Source of the DNA: Oscillospiraceae bacterium
Lineage (GTDB): Bacteria; Bacillota; Clostridia; Oscillospirales; Acutalibacteraceae
DNA length: 64,000 nucleotides
Direction: 5' to 3'
Assembly (NCBI GenBank): GCA_015065665.1
Contig: SVPX01000001.1
Coordinates: 1 to 64,000 of the forward strand
Shown: in pieces, positions 10,310 to 20,203 of the stretch
Position numbering within the stretch: the first letter of the stretch is position 1
How the letters are laid out: the number at the start of each line of letters is the position of its first letter
Program-made: the position numbers and the translations under genes
The notes under the pieces: model-generated
The model's input: the letters and a program-made list of their open reading frames with translations, nothing else
Database searches by the model: none
Told to the model about the DNA's origin: nothing

Positions 10310-10338
10310 ACAGGCACCCATCTTCTGATGAGTGCCTG
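10310..10338. terminator. Terminator-like hairpin between convergent genes
   Basis: caggcac...gtgcctg inverted repeat between a + strand and a - strand gene. Confidence 0.6.
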
Positions 10339-10356
10339 TGATTGTTTGATTACAAA

Positions 10357-10986
10357 TTATTTAAGATTTGCAAGTTTCTTTTGAATAAAGGTTGCATCCT
10401 TTATATTGATTTCTTCATCCATATTTGAATCCATAATTATTTTTCTGTATTCTTCGCAAACCAGCTCAGTGTCCATATCTGCAAGGTGTTTCTGAATTGC
10501 AGTTGCATCTTTGATATTAAGCTGATGATTGCCGTCTGCATCTCCGATGGGATATACGGAGCGTCCCTGGAACCCGTCAAATTCCACAGTGGGAGAGAGG
10601 TCTGTGATTATCCCTTTGTTATAAGCTGTTTCCAAATCGTAAATCACACCGTCTTTTTGCACCAGAAGTGCAAGTCCGTTCGGCTTTTCAATTGAGTTGT
10701 TGTGATAAAACCAATCACCAATTATTATATGTATTCCTGCAGTAAGTGTTAAGTGCCAGGAATGTGCAGCAAAAAACACAACTCCGTCAGATTCTACAAC
10801 TTTATCTATTCCGGGAGCACCAACCCAAGGAGCAGGTTCATATTTGCTGTTGTATGTGGTTTCCATATATTCTATATAGTCCTGAAGCAGTTTTTCTTCA
10901 TCAACTTGTGCTGATGCTGTGATGAGTGAAGAAGATAATAAAATAAGCGCAAGGATAAGTGCAATTATTCTTTTCATATTTGTCAC
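10357..10986 (-). CDS. Secreted protein with C-terminal type I dockerin
   Basis: Signal peptide MTNMKRIIALILALILLSSSLITASA; GDADGNHQLNIKDATAIQKHLADM and SNMDEEINIKDATFIQKKLANLK duplicated dockerin repeats. Confidence 0.85.
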   Translation of the reverse strand: MTNMKRIIALILALILLSSSLITASAQVDEEKLLQDYIEYMETTYNSKYEPAPWVGAPGIDKVVESDGVVFFAAHSWHLTLTAGIHIIIGDWFYHNNSIEKPNGLALLVQKDGVIYDLETAYNKGIITDLSPTVEFDGFQGRSVYPIGDADGNHQLNIKDATAIQKHLADMDTELVCEEYRKIIMDSNMDEEINIKDATFIQKKLANLK

Positions 10987-11153
10987 TCCTTAATAAATAT
11001 AATGAGGTTTTCCTCTGTTATTATATTAAAATATAAAGTATCTTATTGTCAATAAAAAATTTTATGTTCGATATACTTTCGTTTTTTATGCAAGTGATAG
11101 TGTGGTGGCTTGTATAATTTAACAATCAATGTATGTTGCTTGTTTCTTGACTC

Positions 11154-11182
11154 TTGACAATCCCTTTAGTAAAAGATATAAT
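11154..11182 (+). promoter_or_regulatory. Sigma-A type promoter for alaS leader
   Basis: TTGACA (11154-11159), 17-bp spacer, TATAAT (11177-11182). Confidence 0.85.
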
Positions 11183-11189
11183 ATCAATA

Positions 11190-11430
11190 GATATTGCAAA
11201 AAGTGTTGACGGGACGAGATACCCTGTGTAAACTTTTCTTCAGAGACAGCACCCAAGGCTGCAAGGTGCTGAGAGTTTTCGGTATCAGCCACCCCTGAGC
11301 TGCGTACGATGAGTACGACGTAAATCTGCGTTAAAGATGTTGAGTGGGCGTGTATTCTTTTATACGTCAATCAGGGTGGTACCGCAGGATTTTATAACTC
11401 TTGTCCCTACTTTGGGGCAGGAGTTTTTTT
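11190..11430 (+). promoter_or_regulatory. T-box riboswitch (alanine) upstream of alaS
   Basis: Canonical T-box AGGGTGGTACCGC at 11373-11385 followed by a terminator stem and T-run; precedes alaS; possible GCC specifier at 11288-11290. Confidence 0.93.
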
Positions 11431-11495
11431 ATTTTATCTGCTGTCTTTGTGACAGTATTCATTTGTTCAGTTAATTATTGGAAAGGATGATTTAT

Positions 11496-14126
11496 ATGAA
11501 GTGGACAGGTCTTAACGAACTCAGAGAGAAGTTCCTTTCATTTATGGAGAGCAAAGGTTGCCTCCGACTTGAGAGTTTTCCTCTGATTCCCAAGGACGAT
11601 AACAGCCTTCTGCTTATCAACAGCGGTATGGCTCCTATGAAAAAGTATTTTACAGGTGAAGTTACACCTCCCAGAACAAGAGTAACAACCTGTCAGAAGT
11701 GTATCCGTACTCCCGATATCGAGCGAGTTGGTATCACAGCTCGTCACGGCACATACTTTGAGATGCTGGGTAACTTCTCTTTCGGCGACTACTTTAAGAT
11801 TGAGGCTACAGCCTGGGCTTGGGAGTTCTTTACAGAAGTTCTTGAGATGCCCAAGGAGCTTCTCTATGTTTCTGTTTACGAGGAGGATGACGAGGCATTC
11901 GATATCTGGACTCAGCGCGTAGGTGTTGATCCCTCTCATATGTGCAGAATGGGCAAAGAGGACAACTTCTGGGAGCATGGTTCAGGTCCCTGCGGTCCTT
12001 GTTCCGAGATTTATTTTGACAGAGGTGTAGAGAAGGGTTGCGGCTCTCCCGACTGTAAAGTTGGTTGCGAGTGCGACCGCTTTGTTGAGGTATGGAACCT
12101 GGTATTTACTCAGTTTGAGAGCGATGGCAAGGGTAACTATACACCCCTTGAGCATCCCAATATTGATACAGGTATGGGACTTGAGCGTCTTGCTTGTGTA
12201 ATGCAGGGTGTTGACAACCTGTTCCTTGTTGATACAGTTCAGAATATTATGAAGCACATCTCTTCTGTTGTAGGTGTTGAGTACGGCAGAGACGATAAGA
12301 GCGATATTTCTCTGCGAGTTATCACAGACCATATCCGTTCCACAACCTTTATGATTGGTGACGGTGTAATGCCCTCCAACGAAGGCAGAGGTTATGTTCT
12401 GCGCAGACTTCTCCGCCGCGCTGCCCGTCACGGCAGACTCTTAGGTTACAACAAACCCTTCCTCTATGAAATCTGCTCTACAGTTATCAAGGAGAACGAG
12501 TCTGCATATCCCGAACTTAAGGAGAAAGAAGAGTTCATCACAAAGCTCATCCGCGTTGAGGAGGAAAACTTTGCAAAGACTATCGAGCAGGGTTTTGCTA
12601 TGCTTGATGCTATCATCAACAAGGGTGATATTAAGGTGCTCTCTGGTGAGGACACATTCAAACTCAATGATACCTTCGGTTTCCCTGTTGACCTTACCCG
12701 CGAGATTCTTGCAGAAAAAGGCATTGATGTTGATACAGACCGCTTCTATGAACTTCTTGCAGAGCAGAAAAAGCGTTCCAGAGATGCTCGTAAGAACGCA
12801 GGTGCAGATGCCTGGATTTCTGACAGCGTAGACCTCTCTGATGTATCTGCAACAGAGTTTGTCGGCTACACAGATTATTCCTGCGATGCAAAGATTAAGG
12901 CTATCATCGTTAACGGTGAGCGTGAGGTTGCTGCATCCGAGGGCGATAAGGTAGTAGTTGTACTTGACAAAACTCCTTTCTATGCAGAGAGCGGCGGTCA
13001 GGTAGGTGACACAGGTGTTATCACAATCGGCAACACAGAGGTTGAGATTACAAACACTACAAAAGACCACGCTGGTATCTTTATGCACGCAGGTGTTGTT
13101 AAGAAGGGCAGTTTCGCAGTTGATGACTGTGCAGTTGCTTCTATTGATGCAGACCGCCGTCAGGCTATTATGCGTAACCATACTGCAGCTCACCTCCTGC
13201 AGGCAGCACTGAGAAGCGTTCTCGGCAATCATGTTGAGCAGGCTGGTCAGCTTGTAAACGATGTTGCTGTTCGTTTTGACTTCACACATTTCTCTGCTCT
13301 TACAGCAGCAGAACTTGCCGATGTTGAGGCACTTGTAAATAAATATATCTTTGACGCTATCCCTGTAATCACCCGTGAAATGCCTATTGCAGAGGCTAAG
13401 GAAATGGGTGCAATGGCTCTCTTCGGTGAGAAATACGGTGATGTAGTCCGCGTTGTTAATGCAGAGGGTTGTTCTGTTGAACTTTGCGGCGGTACTCACG
13501 TTGATAATACAGCCAAACTTGGTCTTTTCAAGATTCGTTCTGAGGGTTCAGTTGCCGCAGGTGTTCGCCGTATTGAGGCTCGTACAGGTGACGGCGTACT
13601 CGAAATGATCAACAATATGCTTTCTGTTATTGCTACCTGCTCTGCAACTCTTAAGGTAAGCAATATTAAGGATCTGCCCGCAGGTTGCGAGAAGATTATG
13701 GAAGAGATGAAAGCAAAGGATAAGAGAATCGCAGAGCTGGAGAATCAGATTGCTGCAGGCAAGATTGCAAGTCTTGTTGACACTGCAGTTGAAATTGACG
13801 GCATCAGAGTTCTTACTGAGAAACTTCAGGATGCTGATGCTGATATGCTCCGTAATATGTGCTCAATGGTAACAGATAAGTTTGCAAACGCTGTTATACT
13901 CATTGCAGGTATCAATGGTGAGAAACTTACACTCTGTTGCGGTTGTGGCAAAGAGGCAATTGCAAAGGGCATCAAAGCAGGTAATGTAGTTAAGGCTGCT
14001 GCAGTTGTTACAGGCGGTAACGGTGGCGGTAAGCCTGATATGGCTATGGCTGGCGGCAAGGATATCTCTAAGGTAGACGAGGCACTTGCATCTGTAATTG
14101 ATACAGTTAAGTCAACTCTCGGCTGA
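11496..14126 (+). CDS. alaS: Alanine--tRNA ligase
   Basis: LREKFLSFMESKGCLRLESFPLIPKDDNSLLLINSGMAPMKKYF; NHTAAHLLQAAL; CGGTHVDNTAKLG; ATG at 11496 after a ggaaagga RBS. Confidence 0.98.
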   Translation: MKWTGLNELREKFLSFMESKGCLRLESFPLIPKDDNSLLLINSGMAPMKKYFTGEVTPPRTRVTTCQKCIRTPDIERVGITARHGTYFEMLGNFSFGDYFKIEATAWAWEFFTEVLEMPKELLYVSVYEEDDEAFDIWTQRVGVDPSHMCRMGKEDNFWEHGSGPCGPCSEIYFDRGVEKGCGSPDCKVGCECDRFVEVWNLVFTQFESDGKGNYTPLEHPNIDTGMGLERLACVMQGVDNLFLVDTVQNIMKHISSVVGVEYGRDDKSDISLRVITDHIRSTTFMIGDGVMPSNEGRGYVLRRLLRRAARHGRLLGYNKPFLYEICSTVIKENESAYPELKEKEEFITKLIRVEEENFAKTIEQGFAMLDAIINKGDIKVLSGEDTFKLNDTFGFPVDLTREILAEKGIDVDTDRFYELLAEQKKRSRDARKNAGADAWISDSVDLSDVSATEFVGYTDYSCDAKIKAIIVNGEREVAASEGDKVVVVLDKTPFYAESGGQVGDTGVITIGNTEVEITNTTKDHAGIFMHAGVVKKGSFAVDDCAVASIDADRRQAIMRNHTAAHLLQAALRSVLGNHVEQAGQLVNDVAVRFDFTHFSALTAAELADVEALVNKYIFDAIPVITREMPIAEAKEMGAMALFGEKYGDVVRVVNAEGCSVELCGGTHVDNTAKLGLFKIRSEGSVAAGVRRIEARTGDGVLEMINNMLSVIATCSATLKVSNIKDLPAGCEKIMEEMKAKDKRIAELENQIAAGKIASLVDTAVEIDGIRVLTEKLQDADADMLRNMCSMVTDKFANAVILIAGINGEKLTLCCGCGKEAIAKGIKAGNVVKAAAVVTGGNGGGKPDMAMAGGKDISKVDEALASVIDTVKSTLG

Positions 14127-14155
14127 TAAACAGTCCTCTATATTTATAGATGTAA

Positions 14156-14192
14156 AAGGTTCCGATCTTCAAATAAGACTCGGAACCTTTTT
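14156..14192 (+). terminator. Rho-independent terminator after alaS
   Basis: aaaggttccgatcttcaaataagactcggaacctttttt. Confidence 0.85.
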
Positions 14193-14314
14193 TGTATCTG
14201 CATTATCTTGTTATTTTCAACAATAACCATAAACTCTTTTTGTTGTGATTGTTAATTGAATTTATAGTTGAATATGATAAAATAAAATTGTAAGAAATAA
14301 CCTAAAAAGGAGGC

Positions 14315-15628
14315 TTGTTTATGACCAAAAAACTTATAAGCACAATGTTAGTGGCATTAATGGTGCTGTCGTTATGCACTATGTCTTTTGGTACTGTTTC
14401 CGCTGATATCGGTGAACTTCCCCAGGTGACAGAGGGTTGCAACCGATATTTCTTTTATTTGCCAAAGATTTGGGAAAACGAGCTATCTCAGACAGCAGGT
14501 ATATACTGGTGGGAGAACACAGGCGCTATGGATGAGTGGCCCGGTGTGGAGGCTCATAAAGCTGATGCAGAGGGGCTTTTCTACTACGATGTGCCAAAGG
14601 ATGTATGGACTGTAATCTGGAATAATATGGTTACTTATGATGTCAGACAGGATGGTTGGCAGGATTCTCTTGAATATCAATTAGCAAGACAGACTATTAA
14701 TATCAATGTAGAATACTATGAACCCGGCGAGAGCCCATTATATCCCGATGGACTTGAGAGTTTCAATAATATGGTCTGGGTTGTTGACTATGAAAATTGC
14801 AACTGTATGGAGTGGGATGTCAAGGGAATGAACGGTGATTGGTATTACTACTATGGAAATGGGGAATACGGTACAACTCCTGAACCCTCGGATGTGGTAT
14901 ATACAGACCGTTCAATTGGTGAATACTGTTCTCATCAAAAGCCTGAAACCGATGATTTCGGACTTCCTCAGGTGGCAGAAGGTTGCAATCGACACTACTT
15001 CCTTGCACCCGATGACTGGTTCAATGAGTATTCAGATTCTGTTGGAATCTATTGGTGGGAGGGTACAGGTGCTGCATCTTCCTGGCCGGGATACAAGGCT
15101 TACAAAGCAGATGCAGAGAATGTATATTATTACGATGTACCCAAGGATGTAAAGTACCTTATCTGGAACAATTACGTTAGTTTGTTCTTGGATGAATTCA
15201 ATGAAGGTCAGTGGGCAAACAAGCAGACAGGTTACAAAGAGTGGGAGGAGAACAAGGTGCCTCTCAACGATTGTAATGGTAAGATCTATGTAATCAACCC
15301 CGCAAAAACCGAGACTAATCCTTTTTCAGGCAAGATGACATATTTTGGCGATTGGTTTTATTACTATGGTAATGGTGAATATGGCATAACTCCAGAAAAA
15401 GAAACACCTGCTGAAAATATCTTAGGCGATGCAGATTTCAACAGCCTTCTCACAATATCTGACGCAACTGCAATCCAGAAATACACAGCAGGAATCGTAT
15501 CTGAGACTTTCAGTGTTACATTAGCTGATGTAAACGGCGATAAGGATATTAACATCAAGGATGCTACCGAGGTTCAGAAGCATCTTGCTCAGCTTCATTG
15601 TGACTATCCTATAGGCGACAAAGTATAA
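14315..15628 (+). CDS. Secreted protein with two starch-binding-like modules and a C-terminal dockerin
   Basis: Signal peptide; two similar blocks IYWWENTGAMDEWPGVEAHKADAEGLFYYDVPKDV and IYWWEGTGAASSWPGYKAYKADAENVYYYDVPKDV; GDADFNSLLTISDATAIQKYTAG...ADVNGDKDINIKDATEVQKHLAQL dockerin. Confidence 0.82.
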   Translation: MFMTKKLISTMLVALMVLSLCTMSFGTVSADIGELPQVTEGCNRYFFYLPKIWENELSQTAGIYWWENTGAMDEWPGVEAHKADAEGLFYYDVPKDVWTVIWNNMVTYDVRQDGWQDSLEYQLARQTININVEYYEPGESPLYPDGLESFNNMVWVVDYENCNCMEWDVKGMNGDWYYYYGNGEYGTTPEPSDVVYTDRSIGEYCSHQKPETDDFGLPQVAEGCNRHYFLAPDDWFNEYSDSVGIYWWEGTGAASSWPGYKAYKADAENVYYYDVPKDVKYLIWNNYVSLFLDEFNEGQWANKQTGYKEWEENKVPLNDCNGKIYVINPAKTETNPFSGKMTYFGDWFYYYGNGEYGITPEKETPAENILGDADFNSLLTISDATAIQKYTAGIVSETFSVTLADVNGDKDINIKDATEVQKHLAQLHCDYPIGDKV

Positions 15629-15653
15629 TATAAACTTAATCATAACAATAAAA

Positions 15654-15682
15654 CCGCTTTCTGTGAATAGAAAGCGGTTTTG
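15654..15682. terminator. Terminator between convergent genes
   Basis: aaccgctttctgtgaatagaaagcggttttgtttt. Confidence 0.8.
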
Positions 15683-15691
15683 TTTTGCCTG

Positions 15692-16240
15692 TCAGATTTT
15701 AACTCTTTTCAGTACATTTTTAAAGAAGAACACAAGCACAGTTTCTATAGGAAGTGCAATCAGGCATTTAATAGCCCTTGTACCTGCCATAACCCAGAAC
15801 GCCTTGTCAAATTGTATATACAGCCACAATGAGCCTAAGGGCACCTCTACACCGAAGTTAATGATTATTTCGCAGATAATAAGTCTTAAGAGTATTTTGC
15901 TGTCTGCTTTGTAAAGGAATAATCCGTACAGCAGTCCTACCAGTATGCCATTGAGTGTCCATCCAAAGAAGTATCCACCCATAGGAACTAAAAGAAAACT
16001 CAGCACATCCCCAAGTCCGCCTACAATCATAGCACCCACAGGGCCAAAGAGCATACCTGTGATTGCAATGGGCAGAAATGCAAATCCAACCTTGGCATTT
16101 GGTGTGATTGCAAGGCTGAAATTGGCAAAGTATCCTACTACTACCCGCAGAGCCAACAGCATTGCACATAGGGATATACCTTTTACATTTGAAAGTTCCT
16201 GAGCAGAACTTCTGAATTTAGCGACCAAAGAGTTGTTCAT
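15692..16240 (-). CDS. folT: ECF transporter S component, FolT-like (folate)
   Basis: Small hydrophobic S component (GFAFLPIAITGMLFGPVGAMIVGGLGDVLSFLLVPMGGYFFGWTLNGILVGLLYG); folate assignment rests on the upstream THF riboswitch. Confidence 0.85.
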   Translation of the reverse strand: MNNSLVAKFRSSAQELSNVKGISLCAMLLALRVVVGYFANFSLAITPNAKVGFAFLPIAITGMLFGPVGAMIVGGLGDVLSFLLVPMGGYFFGWTLNGILVGLLYGLFLYKADSKILLRLIICEIIINFGVEVPLGSLWLYIQFDKAFWVMAGTRAIKCLIALPIETVLVFFFKNVLKRVKI

Positions 16241-16287
16241 TATAAAAAGACCTCACTTTTTAGGCGCCGTTTAGATAAAGAAAAAAA

Positions 16288-16312
16288 GGACAGCACAAAA
16301 GTAGCACTGTCC
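16288..16312 (-). terminator. Intrinsic terminator of the THF riboswitch
   Basis: On - strand GGACAGTGC-tactttt-GTGCTGTCC (9-bp stem with wobbles) then a T-run. Confidence 0.85.
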
Positions 16313-16329
16313 CGTAAATTCTTTACAAA

Positions 16330-16428
16330 CAGCGGGATGCGAAAGCTGTACCGCAGATTTTTATAAAATCCTTCGTCTTGTGGGCAACTCCCCGTCCCAC
16401 AGGCACTTTACGCACAGCTTCTACTCTG
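16330..16428 (-). promoter_or_regulatory. THF (tetrahydrofolate) riboswitch aptamer
   Basis: - strand CAGAGTAGAAGCTGTGCGTAAAGTG..GGACGGGGAGTTGCCCACAAGACGAAG..GCGGTACAGCTTTCGCATCCCGCTG matches the AGAGUAGA / GCGUUAAGUG / ACGAAG / GCGGU / GCAUCCCGCU consensus. Confidence 0.9.
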
Positions 16429-16462
16429 TAATGTATTTATTATATCATTTTGTGTGAATTTG

Positions 16463-17089
16463 TCAATTAAGTCCCTTGATGAGTACGCTTAAGGGTTTGT
16501 AGATGAAAATGGTAATAACTGATACCACAATAGCCTTGATAATATTAAAGGGAAGAACGCACACAAGGCAGAACTTAAACATATTGTCAACAAAGGGGAA
16601 AATAGCAGAACCCATCTTAATAATTGAATCAACAGGCAGATTGAACGCTGTACTGTACAGAGGAATCATTACAAATGCGTTGAGTACAGCTGCAAGTACA
16701 GACATAAGCAGACCGCCGACAACAAGGGAAATAACAGCTCTGCCTTTTGTTTTGTTGCTTCTGTAGATAAGAGCCGCAGGTACAACATAGATGCAACCCA
16801 GCACAAAGTTTGAGAGTTCGCCGATACCCATAGTGGGGTTTGCAGGGTTTACGATGAGCATTGCAAGGCTCTTGATGAATTCAATAACAACACCTGCTAC
16901 AGGGCCCATTGCAAAACCACCGATAAGTGCAGGCAGGTCAGATATGTTGAATCTGTAAAAACTCGGTGCAATGAATGTAGGAAACTCAAGGTATGTGAGT
17001 ATGATTGCACAGGCAGACAGCATAGCACAACTGACTATGTTTCTGGTTGAAAAGATTTTTTTGCTTTTGTTGTTTGTTGTTTCACTCAT
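16463..17089 (-). CDS. ribU: ECF transporter S component, riboflavin-type RibU
   Basis: ALIGGFAMGPVAGVVIEFIKSLAMLIVNPANPTMGIGELSNFVLGCIYV; preceded by an FMN riboswitch. Confidence 0.93.
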   Translation of the reverse strand: MSETTNNKSKKIFSTRNIVSCAMLSACAIILTYLEFPTFIAPSFYRFNISDLPALIGGFAMGPVAGVVIEFIKSLAMLIVNPANPTMGIGELSNFVLGCIYVVPAALIYRSNKTKGRAVISLVVGGLLMSVLAAVLNAFVMIPLYSTAFNLPVDSIIKMGSAIFPFVDNMFKFCLVCVLPFNIIKAIVVSVITIFIYKPLSVLIKGLN

Positions 17090-17115
17090 AACACAAGTGC
17101 CTCCCTAATAAAAAA

Positions 17116-17136
17116 TCCCTGCGAAATCCGCAGGGA
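17116..17136 (-). terminator. Intrinsic terminator of the FMN riboswitch
   Basis: - strand TCCCTGCGGATTTCGCAGGGATTTTTT. Confidence 0.85.
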
Positions 17137-17203
17137 CTGAGTTTAAAAGATAAGGTGCAAGATTTTGTATGATTCAGTATAAAAATCTTGCCTTTCATCT
17201 TTT

Positions 17204-17308
17204 ACTATCCGGACTATACCGTCGGCACAGGAATCAAACCTGTTCGGCACCGAGAATTTCGGTGTTTGTGGGCTGTACCACCGGTGGGGATTTTCGCCCC
17301 GCCTCAAA
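17204..17308 (-). promoter_or_regulatory. FMN riboswitch (RFN element)
   Basis: - strand GGGGCGAAAATCCCCACCGGTGGTA..AGCCCACAAACACCG..GCCGAACAGGTTTGATTCCTGTGCCGACGGTATAGTCCGGATAG. Confidence 0.96.
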
Positions 17309-17425
17309 GACTTCTAATATATATTATTACTTAAAAGAAATTTTGTCAATAGTTTTTTATAAATACAGGCTCCCTTGCCTAAAGGGGGCCTTCTTAGGAA
17401 TTTGCACAGTAAAAAAAGCCCTGCA

Positions 17426-18283
17426 TCATCTGCAAGGCTTGTGAAGTTCAAGTTCTATTATATCGTGGTGGGGGATTCTGTCTTCTTCAGGAGGCAGTTC
17501 CATATAATCACCGAATGGAATTTTCAGATACTCGTCATAGTTTTTCATAGCAAGGAAGTTCCTGCCCTCAAACTGGAGTTCTGTGGTGCCTTCTTCGTAT
17601 ATATAACGAGGATAAACCTTCTTCATAAAGTAGAATCCTGCACAAAGCTCCGCCACATTATTGCTCTCATAAAAATTATAGCGCGTCATACGCTTTTCTG
17701 CATATCGCCAGATTTTATATCTTGTCTTGTGCTTTCTGAATAAACCTAAGAGAATCCTGCTTCCTGCGGCAAGTAAGCCCCCTTGATTCTTCGGCACTAT
17801 CTGAGAGCGGAAGAGAGAGTAAACCATTGTCCAGAAGTATTGGGTGTATCTTGCAAGTTTGCCATCAGCCAGACCATCAATAGGGAAGATGTCAAGAGGC
17901 AGACCATGTGGCATATTAAGGTCCTTCTGATATTCTTTTATGAGTGTGTGGTCAGTGTCGCTGATAACTGCAAAGATGTTGCCTGAGTAACTGTTTATAT
18001 CAGTATCATCCACAAGTACAAATCTGTCGTTTGTATTTTCTCTTCGGTAAAGTTCAAGGAACTTTTCATAGTCGGGACGGGGCATAAGCACATCTGCATC
18101 ATCATCCCAAGGTATGAAGCCCTTGTGTCTCAATGCACCGATAAGACAGCCGCCACAAAGATAATATGTAAGCCCGTGTTTGCGGCAGAATTCATCAAAG
18201 TGAATCAGTCCGTCAAGTTCGCAAAGCTGAAGCTCACGAAGCTTCTCAGGTGTAAGTTGTAACATACCTGCCATAGTTATCAC
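17426..18283 (-). CDS. LicD family phosphotransferase
   Basis: LDGLIHFDEFCRKHGLTYYLCGGCLIGALRHKGFIPWDDDADVLMPRPDYEKF LicD motif. Confidence 0.93.
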   Translation of the reverse strand: MITMAGMLQLTPEKLRELQLCELDGLIHFDEFCRKHGLTYYLCGGCLIGALRHKGFIPWDDDADVLMPRPDYEKFLELYRRENTNDRFVLVDDTDINSYSGNIFAVISDTDHTLIKEYQKDLNMPHGLPLDIFPIDGLADGKLARYTQYFWTMVYSLFRSQIVPKNQGGLLAAGSRILLGLFRKHKTRYKIWRYAEKRMTRYNFYESNNVAELCAGFYFMKKVYPRYIYEEGTTELQFEGRNFLAMKNYDEYLKIPFGDYMELPPEEDRIPHHDIIELELHKPCR

Positions 18284-19368
18284 CCGATGTTCTTGTCAGC
18301 TTCATCAGGCTTTCTACGGTTCTTAATCATAGTCTGACGAACTTCTTCAATTCGGTCATAAGGAGCAGTACCCAGTTTCATTTTCCAGAAAGGCATCTTG
18401 ATAAGACCAACAACTGTACCGATACCATATGAAATATGTAGTACGGGAAAGAGTAAAGGAAGCAGGAAGAACTGAGGTTTTACCTTCTTTGTCAGGAAGC
18501 ATCCTACTGTGTTTGTAAAGTCAAACATGCCGTAAGCAAGGCAAAGAAACATAAGGGGATACAGGTATCCGAAAGCAGCAATAGCAGAGAAAAGAATCAG
18601 TACCATAAGGAAAGCAAAGGGTACAAAGTGGAAGTAGGAAAGACAACCTCTGCAAACACCGAATGTAAGACCAATCCAATATCCATTGCCATATTTCTGC
18701 TTAATCATATTGCGAAGAGTATTTCTTGTGTGCTGGAATGAGATAATGTCGGGGCAACTGCACATCTTGTAACCAGCTTCGCGGATTCTGTAGTGAAGTT
18801 CGTTGTCCTCGGTTCTACCCAGACTTTCGTTAAAACCGCCTACTTTCTCAAAGACTTCTCGTCTGTATGCAGCGTGGAAAAGAGAGTCGTGATACTCCTT
18901 CTTTTCTGTGGGGCGTCTGTACTCTGCAATAGAACTGCCGAACAAAGACTCCTCTGCGGCTAAGAGTGTAAGCTTCCATGGGGTTTCGTTATCAACAATA
19001 TTAGGTCTGCCACCGCCGACAATATCCTCGCCCTCTTCAAGATTATCAACACATCTTCTGATGAAATCTCTGGGAATCTGAGCGTGGGCGTCAATGCGGA
19101 TAATAACATCACCTGTTGCTTCACACAGAGCGCAGTTCCATGCACTTGCCTGTCTGAGCTTGTCGTTCTGAACAATGGCAACACGGCTGAATTTGTAGTC
19201 AGTGTTCTTGAAATCCTCCATCATTGAGCGGGTGCTGTCAGTAGAGTTGCTGTCAACAAGCACAACCTCAATGTCCTGGTGGGGATAGGTCTGGTCGGCA
19301 ATATTGCGGAATAAACCGTTAAGAACTTTTTCTTCATTGTATGCAATTACACAAAGTGAAACTAACAT
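18280..19368 (-). CDS. Family 2 glycosyltransferase
   Basis: VSLCVIAYNEEKVLNGLFRNIADQTYPHQDIEVVLVDSNSTDST; IIRIDAHAQIP; C-terminal TM segments. Confidence 0.92.
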   Translation of the reverse strand: MLVSLCVIAYNEEKVLNGLFRNIADQTYPHQDIEVVLVDSNSTDSTRSMMEDFKNTDYKFSRVAIVQNDKLRQASAWNCALCEATGDVIIRIDAHAQIPRDFIRRCVDNLEEGEDIVGGGRPNIVDNETPWKLTLLAAEESLFGSSIAEYRRPTEKKEYHDSLFHAAYRREVFEKVGGFNESLGRTEDNELHYRIREAGYKMCSCPDIISFQHTRNTLRNMIKQKYGNGYWIGLTFGVCRGCLSYFHFVPFAFLMVLILFSAIAAFGYLYPLMFLCLAYGMFDFTNTVGCFLTKKVKPQFFLLPLLFPVLHISYGIGTVVGLIKMPFWKMKLGTAPYDRIEEVRQTMIKNRRKPDEADKNIG

Positions 19369-19371
19369 AAA

Positions 19372-20178
19372 TTACTCATCCTCATTCTTTTTCTGATGAT
19401 TAAGGGCAATTATCCATTTTGCTGATGTGGAAAGTGTAGTGAATACATAGGGAATTACAAATAAACAGGGGAAAATCAGTATACAACTGATAATCCAGGG
19501 GAAAAGAAATGTTATGAGTTTCATAACATTTTTTTCGAATCTGTCCATATATCTGCATGATATATCACAAAGGTCACGAGGGCTTATTGTCTCATCCTCA
19601 AAGTAAAGGAAGAAACTCAGAAAGTATCTGACTGTGAGCCTTAAGAAGATATACAGGTGTACAAATATAAGGGCGTAAACTACAAGATACCACAAATGAT
19701 CAGAAAAAGCAAGTTTCTCTTTCTCTGCAGTAAAATATGTGAGCAGAGTAAGTTCAAGGTAAGAGGGCAGGAAACAAATTGCAATCTGCCACAGACATCT
19801 GAGTGCAATTCGGAAGAATACACCCAGCGCTGTGCCGTATCTCTTGCTGATGTAGTAGAAAACTTCAGAAAAAGCAACATTTTTTTCTTTTGCTATTTTG
19901 TAGAAGAATCTCATCACACCCATCACAAGGGGAACAAGAAGAATAAGGCAAGGAATAATAAGCAGAGCAGACAGAGTGCCTTGTACAAATAACTCACTGC
20001 CTAAGTATTCGTTAAGGGGTTCAAGCACAGCGGCAAGTAATGAGTCAATGCCTGTAACAAGATAGAACACAGCAATAAAGACGGCAAAAATAATAAACAC
20101 CGCAGATACAGCCGTAACCTGGTTTCCCTCATTAAGAGCATTCTTTGCCTGTAGTTTTATTTTCTTTTCAGGATTCAT
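19372..20178 (-). CDS. Hypothetical integral membrane protein
   Basis: Internal ATG at 20178 (MNPEKKIKLQAKNALNEGNQVTAVSAVFIIFAVFIAVFYLV); several hydrophobic segments. Confidence 0.7.
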   Translation of the reverse strand: MNPEKKIKLQAKNALNEGNQVTAVSAVFIIFAVFIAVFYLVTGIDSLLAAVLEPLNEYLGSELFVQGTLSALLIIPCLILLVPLVMGVMRFFYKIAKEKNVAFSEVFYYISKRYGTALGVFFRIALRCLWQIAICFLPSYLELTLLTYFTAEKEKLAFSDHLWYLVVYALIFVHLYIFLRLTVRYFLSFFLYFEDETISPRDLCDISCRYMDRFEKNVMKLITFLFPWIISCILIFPCLFVIPYVFTTLSTSAKWIIALNHQKKNEDE

Positions 20179-20203
20179 ATTGGGACACTCCTTTGTGTCG
20201 GGA

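Noticed and set aside
9616-10317. 233-aa minus-strand ORF opposite the U32 peptidase
   Set aside because: Antisense artefact with no homology signature; the plus strand is well supported.
12441-13499. 352-aa minus-strand ORF opposite alaS
   Set aside because: Cys/Asn-rich antisense translation of a well-supported alaS gene; codon-mirror artefact.
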